Shown here: piece after piece, positions 55,370 through 64,000 of the stretch
How positions within the stretch are numbered: the first letter of the stretch is position 1
Layout of the letters: each line of letters begins with the position of its first letter
Origin: Termitomyces sp. T153
Taxonomy: Eukaryota > Basidiomycota > Agaricomycetes > Agaricales > Lyophyllaceae
Direction of reading: 5' to 3'
Length of the DNA: 64,000 nucleotides
Assembly: GCA_018296165.2 (NCBI GenBank)
Contig: JACKQL020000023.1
Location: 682,001-746,000 of the forward strand
The notes under the pieces: generated by a model
The model's input: the letters and a program-made list of their open reading frames with translations, nothing else
What the model was told of the DNA's origin: nothing
The model's database searches: none
Translations under genes and position numbers: made by a program

Positions 55370-56990
55370 GATGGAAGTGTTGTGTCTGGCAGCTACTTTT
55401 TGCATTGTTGGCTTGCATCACCAAGATCCTAGATTCAATATTCAAGGACAATGCACCATCCTTTGAACATGTTGCCCTAACTGCTAGAGAAATACCACCA
55501 ATAAATCCTGCTCATTTGCTAACTCAGGGTGTACCACTCACTTCTTCAAAAGCCATGAGGTGTCTGTTGACTACAAGCCTATCACAAAGCTGACTGGCCA
55601 ATCCTCAAAAGAGGGTGTGAGCTTCATGATCCTTGAGATGGGAAATGTGGTGATTAAAGTTATCCATCAGGGAAAGGAACATACTTTAGTATTCAGAGAT
55701 GTGCTCCATGCTCCCAATGTAACTGCAAACTTAATCTATATAAGCAAGCTTGACTTGGCTGGATGGCATACCATGTTTGTGGATTGCAAGATTTGGTTCT
55801 TTTTTGATAAGGCTGAAGTCTTCATGGGAGAAATGAAAAATAGGATGTACTTGATATTGGAATTATTCACAGTACCTTTACTGGTTGCATTGACTGCACA
55901 ATTGCTCCAAAGCCCTGTAGATCTCATGATGTGGCATTGGCATTTTTCCCATTTTGGCCCATCATGGATTGAGGAAGCCACCAAGCTTGTGGATGGCCTG
56001 GTGATTAAAAAAGGAACTAGACCTGGTCAGTGTGAAGACTGTATTGTGGCAAACCTGAAGAAATGGCCATATGATGGCTCTCCACCACATGAAAGCATAG
56101 TCCTGTGCTCTACCAATATTCATCTTTGGGGACCAGCTTGTGTAAGGTTCATGGGAGGTGCCCTGTATGCTATGAAGTTCCATGATTGAGGATTCTCACA
56201 TTGGTGTACCTTCTTTCTCCTGAATCAACTTGCTGAGACACTATACACCTTAAAAACATATAAGGCAGAATCTGAAAGAATAACTGGCCAGCTCATAGTA
56301 TTTGTACAAACAGATAATGCACCTGAGTTCCACAGCAGCTTGTGGAAGGAATACTTTCAAGAAGAGGGGATGGTATTTGATCTGACTGTTCCATACTCTT
56401 CTGCATTGAATGGCACTGCTGAAAGGTTGATTGGGGTCATGACTAGTGCAGTATGATCATTGCTTACTGATGCAAACCTGCCTGCAAAGTGGTGGGCCCA
56501 GGCATGGGAATTTACAGAATATGTCAAGAATTGATTGCAGAGAAGTAGATAAAAGAATGTCAGGATGTGGGCCACTTGCATGTGTGGGGATGTATTGCCT
56601 ATGTGCATATACCAAAGGAGTGAGGAGGAGGTAAATTAGCAGAGCATGCAATCAAGGGTCAGTTGATTGGCATCGAGGGCTAGGAAACATACCAAGTCCT
56701 GACACCTGAAACTGGCAAGATCATTTGATCACAGGATGTAAAGTTTGAAGAGGGTACTGAGCACTGCTCCCTCATGGCCAAGGGGGAGTACAGTATTGAA
56801 AGCAACAACAACAACAAAAACTATGATTTCCTTGTTGACACACTGCTCTCAATAACTCCAACTGTTCCCAAACAAATTGACTTGATCACTATTGACTCTC
56901 ATACACTATCCATACTTGAGCCACCACCAACTCCTGCAACTCCCATAACTCCTATAACCAAGCAACCAACCTTGGAACCTCCACTAGCTC
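55370..56990 (+). pseudogene. Copia G protease and integrase relic
   Basis: Protease tail L-H-A-P-N-V-T-A-N-L-I-Y-I-S-K-L (about 55705). Pre-integrase M-W-H-W-H-F-S-H-F-G-P-S with C-E-D-C. Integrase: T-N-I-H-L-W-G-P (first Asp changed to His), T-D-N-A-P-E-F-H-S (second Asp kept, about 56310), S-A-L-N-G-T-A-E-R (Glu kept, about 56400). Then W-W-A-Q-A-W and a Pro/Thr linker with P-P-P-T-P-A-T-P. Stops at 56187 and 56456. Confidence 0.8.
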
Positions 56991-57039
56991 CATGAAAATC
57001 CTGACCTTGCATCACATATCTGCCAGCATCAGGGAAGTT

Positions 57040-58760
57040 GACATGACTTGCAGAAAAAGAGGCAGGACAAACTGCTGAACATCATGTGTCTACTGAACTG
57101 GAAGGAAACTTATCAGTACTTACCAATTTCACTGATGACAACAATCATTTCACCAATGCCCCCAAAGCACTCACAGCTGTTTCCATAGGACTACCTCCAG
57201 AATCCCAGAACCAATTCATCCCCAATACATTTGACAAAGCAAATGATCCAGCAAGATGCCACTTATGGAGACTGGCTATGTAGAAGGAAATAGCAAGATG
57301 GGATGAGAGAGGGGTTGTAATGCCAGTGCTGTGTCCAAAAGGGGTCAACACTATCAAGACAAAATGGGTTTTTGACCTGAAAGTTGATGGAGATGGAACA
57401 TTATTAAGGAGACAAGCATGAAGTGTGGTAAAAGGTTTTACACAGAAGCTAGGGGAGCACTACAAGGAATCCTTTGCTGCAGTTCTAAGGTACAAATCTG
57501 TCAGAATACTCCTATCCATCATTGCATCTCAAGGATTGAAGATTGGCCTCATTTACTTTGTTGGTACATACCTCAATGCAAAACCTCAAGGGGACAACTA
57601 CCTCAAAATCTCTGAAGGGTTTGAAGACCATTACAAGATTCCTGGGACTGACACCATGCTACACATGAATTATACAATTCATGGGATAATGGACAGTGGG
57701 AACAATTGGTTCTTTGAGCTTAATGGGACCTTCATGAAACTAGGACATTGTCAATCTCATGCCAACATCTGTATCTGTATAAAGTGGACTCCAGATAGAG
57801 GATATATCCTATTCTCAACATATACAGATGATGTCCTCATGGGTGCATCATCTGACAAGGTGATGGACAAAACCAAGGAGGAACTGGGAAGTAAATATGA
57901 GATTACAGACATGGGGAAACCTAACAAGGTTCTTGTAATATCCCTCATCATTGATGAAAACAATGGAAGTATCACTATCCATCAGAAACAGCTCATTGAG
58001 AAGGCCATTACTAACTTTGGAATGACCTACACAAAACCAAAATACACACCACTCCCTGCCAACATCAACTTATTGGACTCCCAACCAAAACCAATTCCAC
58101 CAAAGGACATGTACTTCATGCAAAATAAGCCCTATGATGAGGCTGTGGGGATGCTGAACCACATAGCTAATGAAACACATCCCAAAATTGCTTTTGCTGT
58201 TATGATCCTAATGTGTTACACTGAGGACTCTCACCTGATCCACTGGCAACTTGTTCAAAATGTTATTGCATACCTCAAAACAACCAATGAACTTGTGATC
58301 ATGTACCATTGAGGCAGGAAGATTAAGCCTTATGGTTTCTCAGACTCATCATATGCTGATGACCCAGATACTAGAAAATCATCAGCTGGATATGTCTTCT
58401 TGATGGCTGGGGGACCAGTTAGCTGGAAGGCAAAGACACAGGACAGGGTTAGTACATCAACAGGGCAGGCAGAGTATGTGGGTGTGTTTGAGGCTGGAAA
58501 ACAAGCGATGTGGATGTTCTCTTGGTTATCAGAGGTGGATATTTGCATGGATCAACCCATTACTGTTCAATGCAATAGCAATACAGCTGTAGTGCTTACA
58601 AAAAACACTAGCAGTCATAGCAAGGTGAAACACCTCAATGTCAAGGTCTATTGGATTCACAAGGCTATTTAACATGAGGATATATGCATTGAGCCTATAT
58701 CATCAGAGGACAATGTTGCTGACTTATTCATGAAAGCCTTACATCAACCTTGACTTGAAA
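57040..58760 (+). pseudogene. Copia G reverse transcriptase and RNase H relic
   Basis: N-T-I-K-T-K-W-V-F-D (about 57350), then an 295-codon open stretch (57425-58312): G-F-T-Q-K-L-G-E-H-Y, Y-L-N-A-K-P-Q-G, and Y-T-D-D-V-L-M-G, where the catalytic Asp pair is intact. RNase H after a TGA at 58310: G-F-S-D-S-S-Y-A-D-D, Y-V-F-L-M-A-G-G-P-V-S-W-K, E-Y-V-G-V-F-E-A, N-S-N-T-A-V-V-L-T-K-N, H-S-K-V-K-H-L-N-V-K, ending near V-A-D-L-F-M-K-A-L. This is the best preserved pol in the window but is still split by stops. Confidence 0.85.
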
Positions 58761-58828
58761 AACTTATACATGATATGGGCATGGTCTATCTATCAACTTA
58801 ATCTACCAGGCTGCGAATCCAGGGGGAG

Positions 58829-59115
58829 TGTTAAGAGAGAATTCTAAGCCTCTATTTTCTTATATGATTATATATTACTAATCTGTTACAATTTTATCCA
58901 CATTCCAATTCTGCCACACCTCAGTCACTTACAATTATATTGTGGTTGCACTGAGGTGTGTATAGCTTATGTTTCATCCTCTACTTACTACTGATACTTA
59001 TTCTACTTAGATGTTTATCTAACATTCTTTATTAACAGGTAGATACATTCAATATAGTTGCTTACCATTATATTGTGGTTGCACTGAGACATTTATCTAA
59101 CATTCTTTATTAATA
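58829..59115 (+). repeat. 3' LTR of Copia G
   Basis: TGTTAAGAGAGA...TTATTAATA. Same length as the 5' LTR with a few substitutions. Confidence 0.85.
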
Positions 59116-59169
59116 CCTGCCCTACCCAATCATCCAGCAGGACTACAAAATCCTGCTGAGCAGCCTCTC

Positions 59170-61070
59170 CTTGGACTTCCTATTCCACCACAGCTTGGCC
59201 CTGTTCAGCCTATTCCAAGAGGAAGACAACCTTATTTGATGGCACCACATTATCTTGGTCCTATGACTATTATATGTACACACTGCCAAGCTCTACATTT
59301 TGATGCTGAAAAGCTCACCAAGTCCATCAGAAACAATCCAAAGTTTGGCATGTACTACTTACAAGGCCAAGTGACTTTGCCCAGGCTTTGAGATGCTTCA
59401 GTGGATTTACTGAATCTGCTCCATGGGCATCATCCACTCTCTGACACTTTCAAAACATCTATCCATCAATACAATGCAGCCTTTGCATTCACATCTCTAG
59501 GAGTCAAAATTGACTATGCCATTACCAATGCTCCTGGACCATACAGCTTTAGGATCAATGGAGAACTACATCATTTGACAGGTGCCTTGCTTCCTATTGA
59601 AGGCAATCTTCCTGTATATGCACAGCTCTATTTTTATAACCATAATCAGCAATTGGCTTTTTGTCAACAGAACAATTCCAGGCTTGATCCTCAGATAATG
59701 GCCTCTTTGCAGGATATGCTTGCTAGAGTCAATCCCTTCATTGGCTTATACAAACAGGCCAGGCAGATTATGAGAGAAGTTCCAGAAGGCCAACCACAAA
59801 GGCTTTCTGTCAAGCTTACAGCTGATTTTGGAGATTCTTGATACTATAATGACCCTAATGAATAGGAGGGAGTTGCAGTTGTAATTTCTGGAGATGGCTC
59901 AGAAGAGTGATCGAATCATTGTGATATAGTCTGCACTTGCATAGAGATCAATTGAAGCAAATTGATCACTTGCACCCATATCACACTCCATTGCATTATA
60001 CCATCATCTTTCTCACTGGACAGCCTGGATTTCACACCAACATTCACTCTCATTTTGGACCACAGAATCAACAAAGATCAGCAAAGGTCACTCAAACTGC
60101 ATATCATGCATACAGTCTGTGGCAAAGAACTTTGGAATTCAATGCACCATCACTCTGGAGTGAGGCTATTTCAACAGTATATTGTGGATGCATGGGCTTC
60201 CACTAAACAAAACAAGTTGAATTAGATTCAACACAAACAGAAGAAGATCAGAGCTGAAGTTTATCAGGGAGTAGTGGATGCTGCCGCCGGAGATGAACAA
60301 GTCACCCCACAAAGCCAACATGTTATCCTCCCATCCTCAAATACTGGAAGTGATTCACAGATGCAGCAATTATTCCAGGACTCTATAGCTATCTGCAGGA
60401 ATTTTGGAAAACCTGATCTCTTTTTGAATATGACTGCCAATCCAAAGTGGTCAGAAATTGAAGAAGCTCTCTTGAAGGAACTTGCAGTCATTGGGAAAAG
60501 GCAAACAGCTGCTGATTGACCTGATATTGTTGCCAGAGTATTTGAACTCAGGAAAAATGCTGTAGTGAAGGAGATCAAGGAAGGTCTCTTTGGCAGCTGT
60601 GTGGCTTATGTTCATACCATTGAAGTCCAAAAGAGAGGACTTCCACACATGCACATCTTGATCTTTTTCCATTGCTATCACAGGATCAAGGATGCACCTG
60701 ATGTGGATTCCACTGTCTCAGCTCAAATTCCAGATCCAGTTGCTCAGCTTCATTTGTATCAGGTATTGGCTTTGTTTGAATTCTTAATCCCATTACTTAA
60801 GTTTGTTATTAAGTTGTTACTACTAACATGGTCCATGGTCCATGTGGAGCTGCCAAACCCCATGCTAAATGCATGGTAGATGACAAATGTTCTAAAAGAT
60901 ACTCAAAGAAATTTTAAGAAGCTATTCAGTATGGGGAAAATAGTTATCCTCAATTTGCCAGACCTGGCAATGGGTGCTTCTTTGAAAAGAATGGTCATTG
61001 TTATGACAATCATGATGTTGTCCCATACAATCCTTATCTCAATCCTTATCTCTCAGCCAAGTATCAATGC
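59170..61070 (+). pseudogene. Helitron Rep relic (HUH nuclease), first part
   Basis: Rep nicks and joins single strands during rolling-circle transposition. C-T-H-C-Q-A-L-H-F-D-A-E-K-L (about 59280) with F-G-M-Y-Y-L-Q-G-Q-V-T-L; F-A-F-T-S-L-G-V-K-I-D (59480 on); N-P-K-W-S-E-I (about 60440); the HUH motif in K-R-G-L-P-H-M-H-I-L-I-F (60631-60664); then H-G-P-C-G-A-A-K-P-H-A-K-C (about 60840). A likely intron (GTATTGG...CTACTAAC) lies at about 60761-60825. The catalytic tyrosine region Y-N-P-Y-L is duplicated by a 12-bp repeat (AATCCTTATCTC twice at 61029-61052), then S-A-K-Y-Q-C at the LTR. Confidence 0.82.
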
Positions 61071-61731
61071 TGTCATGACTCATTCCATTCCCCCCTTCTC
61101 TTCAGCATTATCCAACCTCAGATTCTACACAGTACCTCTCTGGATCTCAGCCACACCCCCAGATCTCAGCCACAGTCCTGTTTCAGCCACATCCAGGTTT
61201 TAGCCACCTCTAGGACTGCTTTTCCTGTTCCAGATCATTCCCACAGGCACAGATCACTTTCACAGGTCCCAGATCACTTCCACCTGTCACAGATCACTTC
61301 CACCTGTCACAGATCACTTCCACCTGTCACAGAACACTTCCTCATGACTTAGATCACTTCCTGCTATGACTTAGATCACTTCCACCTGACTCAGATTACT
61401 TCCACTTAACTTAGATCACTTCCACTTGACTTAGATCACTTTCACTTGTGTTAGATCACTCCCACCTGACTTAGATCATTTCCATCTTCTCCTTTTGGCA
61501 GTGTCCTACAGCTATATAAGGTCCCTTAGTCTGTAGCTACACCCCAGCCTTGACATTACCTGATGTCTTGTTTGTGTTCTGTTGTTATCTGATCTTCTCT
61601 CCATTCATAACTTGCTCTCATTTTTTAGTTTCTTAGTTTCTTTCCCTATTTACATACTTGCTGTTGGCACCACCTCCCCAAGGTGGTTTTGGCTCCTGTA
61701 AGAGTCCCCCTCCAGGACTGTGGTCCTGACA
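61071..61731 (+). repeat. Solo LTR (661 bp) in the Helitron
   Basis: TGTCATGACTCATTCC...GTGGTCCTGACA with AATGC on both sides (61066-61070 and 61732-61736). Removing it restores Y-Q-C-H-I-N-V-E in Rep. TATATAAGG near 61515 in plus orientation. The ends resemble the A/B LTR family, but the body differs. No internal region remains. Confidence 0.88.
61240..61490 (+). repeat. About 20-bp minisatellite in the solo LTR
   Basis: Roughly twelve drifting units of AGATCACTTCCACCTGTCAC type. Units near 61270-61330 are exact; later ones end in GACTT. Confidence 0.7.
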
Positions 61732-61736
61732 AATGC

Positions 61737-62838
61737 CACATCAATGTGGAGGTCTGTGCTCCAGTAGAAGCCATCAAATACATTCACAAGTACATCTACA
61801 AAGGCCATGATAGGACCACTTTGAAAATTGCCAGAGACCAGGGAGACCAGAGGGATGAAATAAAAGAACACTTAGATGCCAGATACATTTCTGCAGCTGA
61901 ATCATGCTGACACATCTTTGAATTCAACATGCATGGAGAATATCCTTTGTGTATCAATTACCTGTTCATTTAGAAGGCCAGCATGAAGTTTACTTCGAGG
62001 ATAATGAACCATTGGAGATTGTAGCTGCCAGGCCTAATGCAGACAAGACTGCACTTACTGCTTGGTTTGAAGCCAATGCCAGATGCCCTAATAACAACAC
62101 CACTTATCACAGCTTTCCAATCAAGTTTGTCTATAAAGCTTCTAAAAGAAGTTGGAAGGAGAGGCAAAGAGGAACAGCTATTGGAAGGATGTACTTTGCT
62201 TCACCCAAACAGGGAGAAAGGTTCTACCTTAGGATGCTCCTGACAGTTGTGATGAATGCAAAATCATGGGCCAACCTTAGAACAGTCAATGGCCACACCT
62301 ATCCTACTTAGAAAGAGGCATGCAAGGCCCTTGGCCTTTTGGAAGATGATGCAGAATGGAGGCAATGTCTTGCTGAAGCTGCTCCAATCCAATCAGGATC
62401 AGCTCTCAGACACAGCTCTTTTGCACTATATTATTTCACTGTGCTCCTACCACTCCAGAGGCTCTATGAAATGAATTCAAGCACTCTATTTGTGATGATC
62501 TTAGACACAGATTGGAGGATATCCAGCAGTACAGAGATAGAGTCTTTACTGATGAAGATGTTTATGACTATGGCCTTCATCTGATCAATGACAACTTGAA
62601 GAATTCTGGCAAGTCTCCTCAAGACTTTTCTAACATGCCAGAACCTCAACAAGTTTGGAATGTAATTCCAGGTAAGCCAGCCATTGTATATAGAATTGAC
62701 TCTAGGACTGATCAAACAATTTTAGGCAATAGACTTTTGCAAGAAGAAACAGATTATGATGTTGAGGAGTTGAAGAGAAGGGTGAATGAAAACAAGGCCA
62801 GGTTGAATAGTGAACAATGAGGGGCCTTCAATGAAGTT
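61737..62838 (+). pseudogene. Helitron Rep C-terminal part and linker
   Basis: Continues with A-I-K-Y-I-H-K-Y-I-Y-K-G-H-D-R-T-T-L (61768 on), A-R-Y-I-S-A-A-E-S, V-H-L-E-G-Q-H-E-V-Y-F, A-W-F-E-A-N-A-R-C-P, T-A-I-G-R-M-Y-F-A-S-P (62170 on), E-R-F-Y-L-R-M-L-L, H-T-Y-P-T (stop at 62311), then R-V-F-T-D-E-D-V-Y-D-Y-G-L (62539 on). Stops at 61910, 62311 and 62820, with frameshifts near 61960 and 62440. Confidence 0.8.
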
Positions 62839-64000
62839 TTGGACTCTGTGGACAACAACTTGGGCAAAATGATATTCATTCACAGTGCTGGTGGATGTGG
62901 CAAAACATATGTCTGCAACACTTTAGCTTCTGCTGTTTGGTCCAATGGAGATGTGGCATTATGTGTAGCATCATCTGGGATTGCTGCCTTATTGCTAGAG
63001 GGTAGTAGAACTGCACATTCAAGGTTTAAAATCCCCATTCTTTCTCTAGATACATCCATTGCCAATATCAAAAGAGGAACTCAGTTGTCTCAACTCCTAC
63101 TCCAGACCAAAGTTGTCATCTGGGATGAAGTTCCAATGCAACACAAAAATGCCATTGACTTTGTGGATCAAGGGTTCAGGGACATCCTGGAGAAGGATGT
63201 TCCTTTTGGTGGAGTGACTGTGGTGTTTGGAGGAGATTTTAGGCAAACTCTCCCAGTTATCCAACAAGGACTCAGGCAGCAGATGATTGCTGCTTCACTC
63301 AAAAGAGGAAGACTTTGGGATCAGATTCAAGTACACTATTTGGTTCAAAACATGAGATTGGATCAGACTCCTGATAATGCTGCTCATGCAGCATGGTTGT
63401 TAGATGTTGGTGCTTGAAAAAACCTTGGGCCTGGAGAAACAGTACAACCTCCTGCAAGTATGATCTGTGATGACAGTTCTATCAAAGGATTAATCTCTTC
63501 CACTTATCCTCATATTAATCACTATCAAGATAATTAGTATTACCTGGACCAAACCATTCTTTCTGGCAAGAACTCTGATATAGAGGATATTAACTCAGAA
63601 GTTCTGCAGAAATGTCCAGGAGAAGAGAAAATCTTGAAATGTTAATGACCTGACATTGTATCCAATGGAATACCTCAACTCTTCAAAAGCCAGTAATTTG
63701 CCTTTAGCTAAATTGGCTCTGAAGATTGGTGTTCCTGTCATGCTGCTCAGGAATCTAGATACAACCAAAGGACTTTGCAATGGGACAAGAATGATTGTCA
63801 CCCACATCAGCACTAGAGTTCTCAGATGTTGGATCATCAGTGGAGATGCCAAGTTTGCAGGATCAATTGTTGTGATTCCAAGAATCAACATAGATGTCTC
63901 TGAAGAGGATTTGCCAATTCAATTGCACAGGAGACAATTCCCACTTTGATTGGCCTTTGCTATGACAATCAACAAGTCTCAGGGTCAATGAGTCAAGCAT
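62839..64000 (+). pseudogene. Helitron PIF1-family helicase, partial
   Basis: Unwinds DNA during Helitron transposition. Walker A H-S-A-G-G-C-G-K-T-Y (62878-62910), S-S-G-I-A-A-L-L-L-E-G, T-A-H-S-R-F-K-I-P, Walker B V-I-W-D-E-V-P-M (63118-63140), F-G-G-D-F-R-Q-T-L-P-V. After a TGA at 63415 the C-terminal part resumes at 63656: Y-L-N-S-S-K-A-S-N-L-P, V-M-L-L-R-N-L-D-T-T-K-G-L-C-N-G, Q-L-H-R-R-Q-F-P-L, and finally F-A-M-T-I-N-K-S-Q-G-Q at the window edge. ATPase motifs look intact, but the frame is not. Confidence 0.88.

Larger units (their letters stand above)
54049..59115 (+). mobile_element. Ty1/Copia G, complete length (5.07 kb), inactive
   Basis: Two 287-bp LTRs (54049-54335 and 58829-59115) and a single pol-gag region in Copia order: Gag, protease, integrase, RT, RNase H. 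The purine tract CCAGGGGGAG abuts the 3' LTR. No matching target duplication: the flanks are CTAGT and CCTGC, so one end may have recombined. Confidence 0.88.
59116..64000 (+). mobile_element. Helitron, partial
   Basis: Plus-strand Helitron with a Helitron-like N region, a HUH Rep nuclease and a PIF1-family helicase. The left end is truncated by or joined to Copia G; the right end lies outside the window. A solo LTR is inserted at 61071-61731. Frames are broken by stops and frameshifts. Confidence 0.85.

Noticed and set aside
61240..61490. CRISPR-like array
   Set aside because: Units are contiguous with no unique spacers, inside an LTR of a eukaryotic genome; a minisatellite.

Overview
The window is nuclear DNA of a filamentous fungus, most likely a basidiomycete of the Agaricomycetes. 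Genes carry short GT-AG introns of about 45-75 nt, and the repeats are fungal Ty3/Gypsy and Ty1/Copia LTR elements, a CCHC/APE/RT LINE and a PIF1-type Helitron. The class-level call rests on remembered family resemblance. About 90% of the window is nested, dead transposons and decayed copies of housekeeping genes.

The strongest global signal is base composition. From 3.3 to 6.8 kb, and again from about 12.1 kb to the end, CG dinucleotides are almost absent: I see only some 40 in the last 52 kb, by eye. CG is normal or abundant in 1-3297 and in about 6.84-12.13 kb. Many broken codons are what CpG-to-TpG/CpA change produces (CGA to TGA stops, lost catalytic Asp). This points to long-term cytosine methylation and deamination, with one young element (1-3297) and one protected island (6.84-12.13 kb).

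Layout. 1-3297: 3' end of LTR element A, still CpG-rich. 3298-6203: decayed NMD3 (+) and PCNA (-). 6.84-12.13 kb: island with two spliced genes of unknown function (8121-8699 and 9112-10007, the second with a signal peptide), a duplicated upstream block and a decayed VPS26. 12.2-12.9 kb: a MITE-like foldback and an importin-beta fragment. 14.2-17.6 kb plus 39.97-40.41 kb: one LINE, split by a 22.4-kb composite insertion whose outer LTRs (17593-18744 and 38650-39973) are flanked by the 5-bp duplication AATCC. Inside that composite lie element B, Copia J, two head-to-head copies of Gypsy C, a fragment of Gypsy E, and a complete 2-kb non-autonomous LTR element encoding a KH-domain protein (33814-35850, duplication GCAGC). 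40.4-53 kb: Gypsy E2 split by the 10.7-kb Gypsy F (duplication GGTGA). 53-54 kb: inverted, internally deleted F fragment. 54.05-59.1 kb: Copia G with 287-bp LTRs. 59.1 kb to the end: Helitron with HUH Rep and PIF1 helicase, its Rep split by a solo LTR (duplication AATGC).

A recurrent and possibly undescribed architecture: elements A, B and F each carry a gene on the strand opposite to pol, between the end of pol and the 3' LTR. In A and F the splice signals of this gene are still readable. The predicted products are coiled-coil proteins, and the B copy adds a cysteine-rich cluster. Apart from the two island genes, the accessory gene of A and short stretches of pol, nothing here looks able to make a full-length protein.
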